A stretch of 64,000 nt of DNA, taken from the NCBI GenBank assembly GCA_020832545.1, contig JAFIEK010000011.1:50381-114380 (forward strand), read 5' to 3'. The notes beneath the pieces were generated by a model. That model saw only the letters and a list, made by a program, of their open reading frames with translations, was not told the DNA's origin and did not search any database. The position numbers and the translations under genes are program-made. The stretch is from Pararhodobacter sp. Its GTDB lineage: Bacteria > Pseudomonadota > Alphaproteobacteria > Rhodobacterales > Rhodobacteraceae. Shown one piece after another: positions 20,048 through 29,700 of the stretch. Within the stretch, counting starts at the first letter, position 1; every line of letters starts with the position of its first letter.

Positions 20048-21334
20048 TCAGGTGTTCATCGATGAGAAGAACTCGGCGTTGCTCTTCGTCTGTTTCAGCT
20101 TCGACAACAGGAAATCAATCGCTTCCGTGGTGCCCATCGGGTTCATGATGCGCCGCAACAGGAAGGTTTTGTTCAGATCCGTACGGTCGACCAGCAGTTC
20201 TTCCTTCCGGGTGCCGGATTTCAGAATGTCGATGGCCGGGAACACCCGCTTGTCTGCAACCTTGCGGTCCAGCACGATTTCGCTGTTACCGGTGCCCTTG
20301 AATTCTTCAAAGATCACCTCATCCATCCGGCTGCCGGTATCAATCAGTGCAGTCGCGATGATGGTCAGAGAGCCACCTTCTTCGATATTGCGCGCCGCGC
20401 CAAAGAACCGTTTGGGCCGTTGCAGCGCGTTCGCATCCACACCACCCGTCAACACCTTACCGGACGAGGGCACGACCGTGTTGAACGCGCGGCCCAGGCG
20501 GGTGATGGAATCCAGCAGGATAACCACGTCGCGCTTATGTTCTACCAGCCGCTTGGCCTTTTCGATCACCATCTCAGCCACGGCGACGTGCCGCCATGCC
20601 GGTTCATCAAAGGTCGATGAAACAACCTCGCCCTTCACGCTGCGCTGCATGTCGGTCACTTCTTCGGGCCGTTCGTCAATCAGCAGCACGATCAGATAGC
20701 ATTCCGGGTGGTTGCTGGCGATCGAATGCGCGATATTCTGCATCAAAACCGTCTTGCCGGTGCGCGGCGGCGCAACGATCAGCGCACGCTGGCCCTTACC
20801 CAAAGGCACCACAATATCGATCACCCGCGCCGAGCGGTCCTTGATGGTCGGATCGGACAGTTCCATATGCAGACGCTCATCAGGATAGAGCGGCGTCAGG
20901 TTGTCAAAATGAACCTTGTGACGCGCCCGCTCGGGATCATCATAATTGATCCGAGTAGCCTTGATGAGGGCGAAATAGCGCTCATTCTCAGCCGGTGCCT
21001 GAATGACGCCTTCTACCGTGTCGCCGGTGCGCAGCGAGAACTGGCGGATCATGTCAGGTGATACGTAAATATCGTCTGGGCCCGGCAGATAGTTGGCCTC
21101 GGTCGAGCGCAGAAAGCCAAAGCCATCCTGCAACACTTCGAGCACCCCATCGCCAGAGACTTCCCAGCCTTCTTCCGCGCGCTCCTTCAGAATCGAGAAC
21201 ATCATCTCGCCCTTACGCATGGACGGCGCGTTTTCGATCTCCAGTTCCTCAGCCATGGTCAGAAGGGCCGCAGGCGTCTGCGCTTTCAGATCGGCAAGGT
21301 TCAAACGATCCACAGTCATGGATTCCATCGTCAT
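20048..21334 (-). CDS. rho: Transcription termination factor Rho
   Basis: A hexameric RNA-dependent helicase that ends transcription at unstructured C-rich RNA. The 428-aa protein has an N-terminal helical segment, the RNA-binding OSB domain around [17 protein letters not shown], the Walker A APPRTGKT with RTGKT at 191-195, and Walker [17 protein letters not shown]. The start is set by a strong AGGAGGT four to five bases before the ATG at 21334; the internal ATG at 21319 lacks a site of its own. It leads the leftward cluster next to hemJ. Confidence 0.97.
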   Translation of the reverse strand: MTMESMTVDRLNLADLKAQTPAALLTMAEELEIENAPSMRKGEMMFSILKERAEEGWEVSGDGVLEVLQDGFGFLRSTEANYLPGPDDIYVSPDMIRQFSLRTGDTVEGVIQAPAENERYFALIKATRINYDDPERARHKVHFDNLTPLYPDERLHMELSDPTIKDRSARVIDIVVPLGKGQRALIVAPPRTGKTVLMQNIAHSIASNHPECYLIVLLIDERPEEVTDMQRSVKGEVVSSTFDEPAWRHVAVAEMVIEKAKRLVEHKRDVVILLDSITRLGRAFNTVVPSSGKVLTGGVDANALQRPKRFFGAARNIEEGGSLTIIATALIDTGSRMDEVIFEEFKGTGNSEIVLDRKVADKRVFPAIDILKSGTRKEELLVDRTDLNKTFLLRRIMNPMGTTEAIDFLLSKLKQTKSNAEFFSSMNT

Positions 21335-21451
21335 GGAACGACCTCCTGGCACTTTTGTGCCACAACAACAATTTTCATCGGGAGCCACGCATGCCGGACG
21401 GCACGGTGTTTCCCGGGGCCATACGCGCTTAGGCAGTCAGAGTCAACGCAT

Positions 21452-21889
21452 TCAGAACTTTATGACGGCCGACAGCACAATAACAACCATCAGAACCGTC
21501 GGCACCTCATTCATCAAGCGATATGTCCGCCCGCTCAACCCGGGCGTCCCGGCAAGCAACTGCTTGCGTTGACGCGCCAGCCACATGTGAAACCATGTCA
21601 TGGCGACAATACCTGCCAGCTTGGTCCAGACCCAGATCGCGCCAAAGCTTATCACCCCCGGCGTTGCCACCAGCAAAAGGCCAAACACCCAACTGGAAAT
21701 CATCGCCGGGTTCATGATCACCCGGAGAAGTTTTTCTTCCATGATCTCCAGCGTCTGCCCCGGCTCTGGCTGCGTGCCGCGCTCTACGTGATAAACATAC
21801 AATCTTGGCAGGTAGAACAACCCCGCCATCCATGCGATCACCGACATGATGTGAAACGCCTTGATCCAGAAATACCAGTCTATCAGCAT
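21452..21889 (-). CDS. hemJ: Protoporphyrinogen oxidase HemJ
   Basis: A small integral membrane protein that oxidises protoporphyrinogen IX to protoporphyrin IX in heme synthesis. The 145-aa protein has four membrane segments and the family opening WYFWIKAFHIMSVIAWMAGL with the conserved histidine at residue 13. It then shows the LPRLYVYHVE segment and a C-terminal RTYRLMNEVPTVLM block. It is transcribed leftward, and its upstream side is the candidate replication origin. In related genomes a hem gene commonly flanks the origin. Confidence 0.93.
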   Translation of the reverse strand: MLIDWYFWIKAFHIMSVIAWMAGLFYLPRLYVYHVERGTQPEPGQTLEIMEEKLLRVIMNPAMISSWVFGLLLVATPGVISFGAIWVWTKLAGIVAMTWFHMWLARQRKQLLAGTPGLSGRTYRLMNEVPTVLMVVIVLSAVIKF

Positions 21890-22240
21890 GAGCCACCTGC
21901 CTTCCGGTCTTCATCAATAAATAAAGAAATATAAAATGAAAGATGATGATGTAGGGGTGGGGGATAAGGGGATAACAAAACCGTCCACAAGCTTGTGTAC
22001 AGAAGCTGATGACGTACAGGAGAGAGATCTTCGATAATATCATAGATTTTTCAGTCAGTTATCATATCTTCGCGCCACATGTGTGTTTGGATTGTAAACT
22101 TGTCCCCAGCGTATGACTTTCCATTATCCACCGGGGATAACCTGTGCGCTTAACTTGACAACTTGGCCATGAACGGGCGATTCAGCACACAGGGCCAATT
22201 TTGCCCGTTCGTCACCTCTGCCTCACACCGGCTTATCCAC
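21890..22240. other. oriC: Candidate chromosomal replication origin (oriC)
   Basis: This is the only gene-free stretch over 300 bp in the window. It contains AT-rich blocks at about 21911-21950 and 22033-22070, suitable for unwinding. DnaA-box-like 9-mers are a perfect TTATCCACA at 22233-22241, TTATCCACC at 22124-22132 facing an inverted TTATCCCCG at 22132-22140, and tandem minus-strand TTATCCCCC (21959-21967) and TTATCCCCT (21967-21975). A CACAAGCTTGTG palindrome is at 21986-21997. Seven genes to the left point left and five to the right point right. The hemJ/rho-side versus maf-side location and nearby parABS agree with known alphaproteobacterial origins. Function is inferred, not shown. 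Confidence 0.8.
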
Positions 22241-22241
22241 A
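22233..22241 (+). promoter_or_regulatory. Perfect DnaA box at the maf start
   Basis: TTATCCACA matches the strong DnaA-box consensus exactly. Its last base is the A of the maf start codon, so DnaA bound here could also influence maf translation or transcription. Confidence 0.8.
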
Positions 22242-22837
22242 TGTCTGTCCTCATTCTGGCTTCCGCGTCCGAAATTCGCGCCACGCTCCTGCGGAACGCC
22301 GGGCTGGAGGTTTCGGTTCAGCCTGCCCGCATCGATGAAGACAGCCTGCGCCTTTCCCTGCTGTCTGAGGGGGCATCAAGCATCGATCTCGCCGATGCGC
22401 TGGCTGAGCACAAGGCACGCAAAATCGCACAAAAGAACCCTGATGCGCTGGTTCTCGGTTGCGACCAGATACTTGACTTCAACGGCGAGATCCTCACCAA
22501 GGCCGAAACGTCTGCACAAGGCCGCACCCAGCTGAAAGCGCTGCGCGACAACACACACACCTTGCTGTCAGCGGCGGTTTTGTATCATCATGGCCAGCCG
22601 GTCTGGCGCTCCACCACCACCGCGCGGCTGACCATGCGTGACTTTTCAGATGAATTTCTGGATGCCTATCTGACTGACAACTGGCCTCAGATCCGCCATT
22701 GCGTAGGCTGCTATCAGATCGAAGGGCCGGGGGTCCGGCTGTTTTCGCGCATCGAAGGCGACTATTTTGCCATACTTGGCCTGCCGCTCGTGGAACTGCT
22801 CAACACACTGACACGCCGCAAGGACATCGCAGGATGA
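22241..22837 (+). CDS. maf: Maf-family nucleoside triphosphate pyrophosphatase
   Basis: Hydrolyses non-standard or excess nucleoside triphosphates to monophosphates. The 198-aa protein starts with the family motif LILASASEIRATLLRNAGL, has the ARIDED and GCDQILDFNGE blocks, and ends with CVGCYQIEGPGVRLFSRIEGD. I chose the ATG at 22241; the longer in-frame reading from 22163 would translate the origin region. A TTGACA hexamer at 22155-22160 could be the -35 of its promoter. The stop overlaps aroE by four bases (ATGA), starting the rightward maf-aroE-coaE-dnaQ operon. Confidence 0.93.
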   Translation: MSVLILASASEIRATLLRNAGLEVSVQPARIDEDSLRLSLLSEGASSIDLADALAEHKARKIAQKNPDALVLGCDQILDFNGEILTKAETSAQGRTQLKALRDNTHTLLSAAVLYHHGQPVWRSTTTARLTMRDFSDEFLDAYLTDNWPQIRHCVGCYQIEGPGVRLFSRIEGDYFAILGLPLVELLNTLTRRKDIAG

Positions 22838-23652
22838 CAGTGCCTCTGAAACTGGCCGGGGTGATCGGCTTTCCGATAGCACACAGCCGCTCTCCCCGGC
22901 TGCATGGGCATTGGTTGTGCCGGCACGGCATCAATGGCCACTATGTCCCGCTTCAGATCGCGGCACAGGATTTTGATAAATGTCTGATAAACCTTCCGAA
23001 AATGGGGTTCGCCGGGGCAAATGTCACCATCCCTCACAAGGAAACCGCGCTGGCTTTGGCTGACAGCGTATCCCCGCTTGCGCGCCGTATCGGGGCTGCG
23101 AACACGCTGACTTTCACCGACAACGGGATTGAGGCGGATAACACCGATGCCCATGGTTTCACGTGGAACATTCTGGACCATGCGCCGCAATGGGTCCCGC
23201 GCCGCGTCGCTGTCATTGGTGCCGGAGGGGCAAGCCGCGCCGTGATTGCCGCGCTGCAAGATCGGGGCGCCACCGAGATCTGGCTGACCAACCGCAGCCC
23301 CGCCCGGGCCGCGCAGTTGGCCGCCGAATTTGGCGTGACCGCCGTCGCCTGGGCTGAACGTGACGCCATGCTGGACGGCTGCGATACGCTAATCAACGCG
23401 ACTTCGCTGGGCATGAACGGCCAGCCGCCGCTGGAGCTGTCGCTGCAGGCACTGCCGGCCGGGGCAGTTGTCAACGATCTGGTCTATACCCCGCTGGACA
23501 CCCCTTTGTTGGCCGCTGCGCGGGCCCGCGGCAACATCGCGATCGACGGGCTCGGCATGCTCCTGCATCAGGCAGCACCGGGGTTCGCGCGCTGGTTCGG
23601 CGTGACCCCGACGGTGGATGAGGACCTCAGGCAAGCGGTATTGGGCGCATGA
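22834..23652 (+). CDS. aroE: Shikimate dehydrogenase
   Basis: Reduces 3-dehydroshikimate to shikimate with NADPH in aromatic amino acid synthesis. The 272-aa protein has the shikimate-binding SRSPRLHGHW motif near residue 19, NVTIPHKE with the catalytic lysine, the NADP loop GAGGASRAV, and C-terminal DGLGMLLHQAAPGF. It overlaps maf and coaE by four bases on each side. A degenerate parS-like palindrome is embedded in the coding sequence at 23155-23170. Confidence 0.95.
   Translation: MTVPLKLAGVIGFPIAHSRSPRLHGHWLCRHGINGHYVPLQIAAQDFDKCLINLPKMGFAGANVTIPHKETALALADSVSPLARRIGAANTLTFTDNGIEADNTDAHGFTWNILDHAPQWVPRRVAVIGAGGASRAVIAALQDRGATEIWLTNRSPARAAQLAAEFGVTAVAWAERDAMLDGCDTLINATSLGMNGQPPLELSLQALPAGAVVNDLVYTPLDTPLLAAARARGNIAIDGLGMLLHQAAPGFARWFGVTPTVDEDLRQAVLGA
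23155..23170. other. Degenerate parS-like palindrome in aroE
   Basis: GGTTTCACGTGGAACA differs from the perfect site at two positions, with the central TTTCACGTG intact. It lies 1 kb to the right of the origin candidate. It may be a weak ParB site or chance. Confidence 0.4.
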
Positions 23653-24239
23653 CACGCATTCTTGGTCTCACCGGCTCCATCGGGATGGGAAAGTCAACCA
23701 CGGCGGGGTTCTTTCATGAGGCCGGTATTCCGGTCTGGGATGCCGATGCCGAGGTTCATCGCCTCTATGCCCCGGGTGGTGCGGCGGTCATGCCGCTGAC
23801 CCGGCTTTGCCCCGCCGCGCTGAAGGCGGGCGGGGTGGACCGCGCCGTGCTCAAAGACTGGATCGCGGCTGACCCCACGGCGCTGACGCAGATCGAATCG
23901 GTGGTGCATCCGTTGGTTGCTGCCGCGCGCCAAGGCTTCATTGATGAACATATGCGCGCCAAAACCCCGCTGATCCTGCTCGACATCCCGCTTTTGTTCG
24001 AATCCGGCGCAGACCAGTTGTGTGATTTCACCCTCACTGTCTCTGCCCCGCCAGAGGTTCAGCGCGCCCGCGTTCTGGATCGTCCCGGCATGACCGAGGC
24101 GCATTTTCAGACGATCCTCGCCAAGCAGATGCCGGATAAAGAAAAACGCGCCCGCGCGACCCATGTGATCGAGACTCATACGCCCGAGCAGACCCGCAAC
24201 GAGGTGCTGCGACTGATCGCCGAAATGACGGAAAGCTAA
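23649..24239 (+). CDS. coaE: Dephospho-CoA kinase
   Basis: Phosphorylates dephospho-CoA to coenzyme A, the last step of CoA synthesis. The 196-aa protein starts with the P-loop LGLTGSIGMGKST and has the DADAEVHRLY substrate block and the lid LDRPGMTEAHF. It overlaps aroE by ATGA and precedes dnaQ by 3 bases. The order aroE-coaE-dnaQ is a conserved origin-proximal block in alphaproteobacteria. Confidence 0.96.
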   Translation: MTRILGLTGSIGMGKSTTAGFFHEAGIPVWDADAEVHRLYAPGGAAVMPLTRLCPAALKAGGVDRAVLKDWIAADPTALTQIESVVHPLVAAARQGFIDEHMRAKTPLILLDIPLLFESGADQLCDFTLTVSAPPEVQRARVLDRPGMTEAHFQTILAKQMPDKEKRARATHVIETHTPEQTRNEVLRLIAEMTES

Positions 24240-24242
24240 GAT

Positions 24243-24932
24243 ATGCGCGAGATTGTTCTGGATACTGAAACAACGGGGTTTGAGCCATCCGAGGGGCACC
24301 GCATTGTCGAGATCGGCGCGGTAGAGCTGCTCAATCACATGCCCACTGGCAAAACCTATCATCAATACATCAACCCGGAACGCGATGTGCCGGCAGAGGC
24401 CTTTGCAGTACATGGGCTCAACACGGATTTCTTGCGCGATTTCCCGGTGTTCGGCAAGATCGCCGATGCGTTTCTTGAATTCGTGGGTGATGCGCGCCTG
24501 ATCATTCACAACGCCGCTTTCGACATCAAGTTTCTCAACGCTGAGCTGGGCTGGGCCCGGCGGCGGCTGTTGCCGGATGACGTTGCCATCGACACTTTGA
24601 TGATGGCGCGGCGCAAATTTCCCGGCTCGCCCGCCTCGCTTGATGCCCTGTGCCGCCGCTTCGGCGTGGACAATTCAGCGCGCGAGAAGCATGGCGCGCT
24701 TCTGGACAGCGAGATCCTGGCCGAAGTCTATCTGGAACTGATTGGCGGCCGGCAGCCGGATTTTGCGCTCTCATCACAGCCTTCCCGGCGGCAAAATGTC
24801 GTGTCTGCCAACTGGCGGCCGCAACCGCGGCCCGCCCCCCTGCCCTCGCGACTTACCGAAGATGAAGCGGCACGCCATGCTGCATTCGTTGATGCGCTGG
24901 GCGATGCGGCAATCTGGCGGAAACGCCACTAA
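24243..24932 (+). CDS. dnaQ: DNA polymerase III epsilon subunit (proofreading exonuclease)
   Basis: The 3'-5' proofreading exonuclease of the replicative polymerase. The 229-aa protein has the three exonuclease motifs: DTETTGFEP near residue 7 (ExoI), HNAAFDIKFLN near residue 90 (ExoII) and the ExoIII HGALLDSEILAEVY with conserved His and Asp. A flexible proline- and arginine-rich linker leads to the C-terminal tail that binds the polymerase subunit. It follows coaE closely and overlaps the next flavoprotein gene by one base. Confidence 0.95.
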   Translation: MREIVLDTETTGFEPSEGHRIVEIGAVELLNHMPTGKTYHQYINPERDVPAEAFAVHGLNTDFLRDFPVFGKIADAFLEFVGDARLIIHNAAFDIKFLNAELGWARRRLLPDDVAIDTLMMARRKFPGSPASLDALCRRFGVDNSAREKHGALLDSEILAEVYLELIGGRQPDFALSSQPSRRQNVVSANWRPQPRPAPLPSRLTEDEAARHAAFVDALGDAAIWRKRH

Positions 24933-26158
24933 TGATGGCAGAGCGCGCCGCGGCGCTGGTTATCGGCGCGGGGCCTGCCGGATTGATGGCAGCGGATGCG
25001 CTACTGGCAGCGGGGTACCCGGTGATTTTGGCTGAGGCCAAGCCCTCGCCGGGGCGCAAGCTGCTGATGGCCGGTAAATCCGGCCTGAACGTCACCAAGG
25101 ATGAACTCTTCGCAGATTTCGTCTCCAATTACGCTGAAACTGCTGATTGGTTGCGCCCGATGCTCGCCCAGTTCGGGCCGGAACAGGCCAAGCACTGGAT
25201 GCGCGGCCACGGGCAGGAGGTTTTCACCGGCTCCTCTGGCAGGGTGTTTCCAAAGGTGATGAAGGCCTCGCCGCTGCTGCGCAACTGGCTGGCCGATCTG
25301 CGGGCGCGCGGCCTCGATCTGCGGTTGCGATGGCGGTGGACGGGGGTTGATAGGTCGGGCTTCCGGTTTGACACGCCCTTTGGCCCGCGTGTGATTGCGC
25401 CGGGCCGTACCGTTCTGGCGTTGGGCGGCGCAAGCTGGGCGCGGTTGGGTTCTGACGGGGCCTGGGCGGTGATCCTGGCGCGCGAAGGCGTCACTCTGAC
25501 GCCCTTCGCGCCCGCAAACATGGGCTACCGGATTGCGTGGTCACGGCATATGCAACCGCATTTCGGTGCGCCGGTGAAATCGATCGCGCTCACAGCGGGT
25601 GATCTGCGGGTCCGCGGTGAGGCCGTTATTTCGGCCAAGGGGCTGGAGGGCGGTGGTATCTATGCGGTCAGCCGGGCGCTACGTGAGGGCGCTACATTAT
25701 ATATTGATCTGTTTCCAGACCTGCACGCTGGGGTGCTGGCAGACCGCTTGCGCGCCCGTCCTTCAGCTGAATCAGTCTCTAACAAGGCAAAAAAGGCGCT
25801 TAGATTGAGCGGCGCGCGACTTGCCCTGGCGCAGGAATGTGCCCACCCCCTGCCCACGCAACCTGATGATCTGGGCGCTTTGCTCAAGGCCCTGCCCGTA
25901 CCCACCGGCCACTCCGCACCGATCGATGAGGCTATTTCGACAGCAGGTGGCATCTCCCGCACAGCGCTGGATGATGGGCTGATGCTGCGCGCCATGCCCG
26001 GGGTCTTTGCCGCGGGCGAAATGCTGGATTGGGAGGCGCCGACTGGCGGCTATCTGCTGACCGCGTGTCTGGCCACCGGGCTCTGGGCGGGGCAAGCGGC
26101 GGCGAGGTGGTCAGGCGGGAATGGTGACAGCGGTAATGATGAGACCTTCATCGATTGA
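24932..26158 (+). CDS. HI0933-like flavoprotein (TIGR03862 type)
   Basis: A predicted FAD-binding oxidoreductase of unknown substrate. The N-terminal Rossmann motif GAGPAGLMAADALLAAG is followed by the family motif GRKLLMAGKSGLNVT, and the C-terminus holds FAAGEMLDWEAPTGGYLLT near the isoalloxazine site. The 408-aa length fits the HI0933/YhiN superfamily. It overlaps dnaQ by one base (rightward operon) and overlaps the converging PPTase gene by 48 bases at its 3' end, so the last codons are read on both strands. Confidence 0.9.
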   Translation: MMAERAAALVIGAGPAGLMAADALLAAGYPVILAEAKPSPGRKLLMAGKSGLNVTKDELFADFVSNYAETADWLRPMLAQFGPEQAKHWMRGHGQEVFTGSSGRVFPKVMKASPLLRNWLADLRARGLDLRLRWRWTGVDRSGFRFDTPFGPRVIAPGRTVLALGGASWARLGSDGAWAVILAREGVTLTPFAPANMGYRIAWSRHMQPHFGAPVKSIALTAGDLRVRGEAVISAKGLEGGGIYAVSRALREGATLYIDLFPDLHAGVLADRLRARPSAESVSNKAKKALRLSGARLALAQECAHPLPTQPDDLGALLKALPVPTGHSAPIDEAISTAGGISRTALDDGLMLRAMPGVFAAGEMLDWEAPTGGYLLTACLATGLWAGQAAARWSGGNGDSGNDETFID

Positions 26159-26791
26159 GAACCGCCCCGCCAGTAGCGCACCGCTTGCAAACGGCGGCAC
26201 AGCCTGCATGAACTGCGCCTCAAAGCTGCGCGCCAAGAGGTCTGGCCGGATGGTGATCACGTCAAAACCGAAGAGCTGCCGTGTCAGCGGGTACTGGGCC
26301 TTGTAAGCGCATTCCTTGGCGCTGAAGAACAATCTCGCAAGCAGATCCGGGCTTGTTTGCTGGCCGATCCAATGCTGTTCTTCTGGCAGAAGCACGGTGT
26401 CGTGGATGTCCTTTGGCAAAGGCGCATCATCCTCGATATCGACACCCATCGCAGCAATTGCCGGGTCATCGGTGACCACCGCCACACAGGCCCGGCCTGC
26501 ATGGCTGATAGACCCCCGCAACCCGGCAGGCCAGACCGGCGCACGGTCCGCACCCATCAACACGGGCTGAGGGGCTCGGCCAAGCGCCTGCTGTGCGCGC
26601 CGCGCAGCCATCCGCCCGGCCAGAAACTCGCGCTGCCGGGCGGGGGCTGCGCCAAGGATCGCCCGCTGTTCCACGTGAAACAATCCATCATAAAGCGCAA
26701 TGTCAGAGCCGCAAACACCCACTCCAACACCTGCCGGAAAGAGCTCTGTTACCCGCGCGCCAAGGCGCTGAAACAGTCCGCTTTCGTTCAT
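26111..26791 (-). CDS. 4'-phosphopantetheinyl transferase (EntD/Sfp superfamily)
   Basis: Transfers the phosphopantetheine arm of CoA to the serine of carrier domains, activating the PCP of the adjacent NRPS and the ACP of the adjacent PKS. The 226-aa protein shows the magnesium-binding MGVDIEDD and the FFSAKECAYKAQYPLT motif of EntD-like enzymes, plus SISHAGR. Its ATG overlaps the NRPS stop by one base, so it is the last gene of the PKS-GT-NRPS operon. A parS-like site with one mismatch is embedded in codons reading FHVEQ. Confidence 0.92.
   Translation of the reverse strand: MNESGLFQRLGARVTELFPAGVGVGVCGSDIALYDGLFHVEQRAILGAAPARQREFLAGRMAARRAQQALGRAPQPVLMGADRAPVWPAGLRGSISHAGRACVAVVTDDPAIAAMGVDIEDDAPLPKDIHDTVLLPEEQHWIGQQTSPDLLARLFFSAKECAYKAQYPLTRQLFGFDVITIRPDLLARSFEAQFMQAVPPFASGALLAGRFSIDEGLIITAVTIPA
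26667..26682. other. Near-perfect parS site in the PPTase gene
   Basis: TGTTCCACGTGAAACA has one mismatch to the three perfect sites. The changed base gives the C of the B. subtilis-type half-site, so ParB may still bind. It lies 4.4 kb right of the origin candidate. Confidence 0.55.
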
Positions 26792-29700
26792 CAGCCGATC
26801 TTGCTCAGCCGCTCTGCCCGAAGGGCGCGGCGGCGTGACATGGCGTCCTGCCGCCCGCGTGCCGCAGCTTCTGGCGCGGGTTCCGGCGGGGCGCTGTCAA
26901 TCGGCTTCAGCCGGGTGTCGATGTGCCGCGCCAGATCAGCGAGAACCGGGAAGCGGAACACATCGGTGATGGACAGGCCGGGCAACGCCAGCGTTTCGCG
27001 GATTTCGCGATGGGCATGCACGGCCAGCAATGAGTGCCCCCCAAGCGCGAAGAAACTGTCGCTGGGGCGTATGGTGTCCACTCCCAGAACGCCGCGCCAG
27101 ATTTCGGCCAGTTGCGCCTGCGTTTCACTTGCCGTAGCGGGTGCGGATTGTACCTTGTCAGCCTGGCGCGCGGCGGCGGGCGTGGGTAGCGCCTTGCGGT
27201 CGATCTTCTTGTTGGGCGTCAGCGGAAAGCTCTCCATTGCGACGAAATGCGCCGGCACCATATGCGCGGGCAATTCTGCCGCGACGACCTGCCGCAGACC
27301 GGCAGAATTTGCAGCGCCCGGCCCGGTGACATAGGCCACCAGCCGGACATCACCCGGCACATCCTCGCGCGCGATCACCACCGCGTGGCCGATACCGGGC
27401 TGCGCATCAAGCAGCGCTTCGATCTCGCCCGGCTCAATACGATAGCCACGGATCTTAACCTGATGATCAGCCCGGCCAAGGAAATCCACGCCGCCATCGC
27501 TGCGCAGCCGCACCAGATCGCCTGTGCGGTAGAGCCGCGCGCCATCGCGCGTGACAAACCGCTCGGCGGTCAGGTCAGGTTGCTGCCAGTAGCCCCGCGT
27601 CACCCCGTCGCCGCCGATCCACAACTCACCCGCAGCGCCCAGAGGCACCGGTTTCATGGCCGCGTCCAGCACATGCAGGCTGGTATTGGCAATCGGTTTG
27701 CCGATTCCGGCGACGCCCTCGCCGCCCTCGGTCATTGCAGTGGTGGACCATATGGTTGTCTCGGTCGGGCCATACATGTTTTGCACCGGCGCGCCGGTAA
27801 TCTGCGCAAGCTCGCGGGCCAGCGCACCGGGCAGCGCCTCACCGCCGATCATCAGGTTGGACACCCGTGCGAGCGCCGCGCGGGCCTCGTCATTGGCGGT
27901 CAGCATGCGCGCCATCGAGGGGGTGCATTGCAGATGCGTCACCTTGTGGCGGATGATCTGTGCAGCAAGTGAGTGGTCATCATCGGCCACTTCCGTGGGC
28001 TGGTTGGTGCGGCGCAGAACCTCGGCCAGCGGATAAAGCCCCTCAAGCACCTGATCTGGCTTGATGCCGAAATCAATCAGGCAGGCCACTTCGGAAACGC
28101 CGATTTTCTTCAGCTGTTCCATACGGGCCAGACAGTCTTCAACCGTGCCGAACAAGCCTGAATCTTCAAAATAGCGGTTGAACGCATAGTCCAGAACGCC
28201 ATCAACCTCATCCTGGCTCAGCGTGCTCAGGTCGATATCCATGGGGTTCGTTGCGCCTTTGGGGCGCTTGAAGGCTGGAAATGACCATGCGTATTGCTTC
28301 ACCAGCCCGGCGGCTGACAGCAGGTAGCTTTTCATCGGCCCGCGGGCGGTTTCGCGCGCAAGTTCGCGCGAGCGGGCGACATAGGTATGCAGCATCAGAG
28401 TGACAGTGAAATTGGCCGGGTCATGACCCGCCTTGCGCAGGGCGGCGTGGTAGATCTTGATCTTCTCTGCCACCTCATCAATCGACTGGCCCAGAAGGTG
28501 GGTCAGCACATTCGCGCCAATCTCACCCGCCTCGCGCCAGGTATCGGGGTTGCCGGCGATGGTCAGCCAGATGGTCAGTTCCTTTGAGACCGGGCGCGGC
28601 AGGGACTGGATGGGCACCATCTCGCCGCCGCGATCAAACTCCACCGATTCTCCGCGCCAAAGCTTGCGCACCTTGTCGATGGTATCGAACATGGCGGTTT
28701 TGTTGTTCGGCGGCGCGTTTTCAGGCCGCAGCACAAAATCTACCGGATGCCAGCCTGAGGCAATGCCAAGCGCCGCGCGCCCGTTGGTCAGGTTGTCGAT
28801 CACCGCCCATTCTTCAGCAATGCGCACCGGGTGATGCAACGGCGCCACCACAGAGCCAGATCGCACGCCGATATTGCGCGTGACCGCCGCTACCGCCGCA
28901 CCCAGCACCGAGGGGTTGGGATAGGGGCCGCCGAAGGCGTGGAAATGACGCTCAGGCAGCCAGACGGCAGAAAAGCTGTGCGTGTCGGCGAACTTCGCTC
29001 CCTCCAGCAGCAATTCGTACTTGCGCGGGCCGGGGCCGTCATCATTGCCCCAGTAGAACAGGCTGAAATCCATTTTCTGGTCAGACACAGCCACGCTGCC
29101 GCCAGATACCATCATCCGGTCTTCATCTGAGGTCAGCACCAGCTTGAAGCCGCGCGCGAGTGTCCAGAACAGCTCAAGCACCGAAATATCGAAGGAAAGC
29201 GAGGTCACCGCCAGCCAGACGCCCGGCGGGTCATGGCGGATGCGGTCATCCATCCCGGCAAAGAAGTTTGCCACATTGCGGTGCTCAACCATCACGCCCT
29301 TGGGCAGGCCGGTCGAGCCCGAGGTATAGATCAGATAGGCAAGGTTCTCTGGCTCGGCGCCGGTTTCCGGGTTCCCGGTTTCTGCGCTGGCCAGGCGGGT
29401 GTCGGTGTCCAGCACCAGAAGTTCGCCACGATGTGGCGGTATCTGCCCGGTCAGCGCCGATTGCGTGACGACCACCGGCGCGCCGCTGTCTTGCAGAAAA
29501 TGTGCAAGCCTGTCAGCGGGATAGGCCGGGTCCATCGGCACATATGCGCCGCCTGCCTTGAGTATGCCCAGCGCGCCCACCAGCAGATCAGGCGAGCGGC
29601 GGGTGCAAAGCGCTACCGGCACATCCGGCCCCACGCCCATGCCTTGCAGCACATGTGCCACCCGGTTGGCGCGGGTGTTCAGCTCTGCGTAGGTCAGTGT

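Noticed and set aside
21983..22000. CACAAGCTTGTG palindrome as a transcription-factor operator
   Set aside because: It lies in the origin candidate and may simply reflect overlapping degenerate DnaA-type sites; no independent evidence of an operator.
22163..22240. Longer maf start at 22163
   Set aside because: The extension is not maf-like (conserved start is MSVLILASASEIR) and would translate through the DnaA box region.
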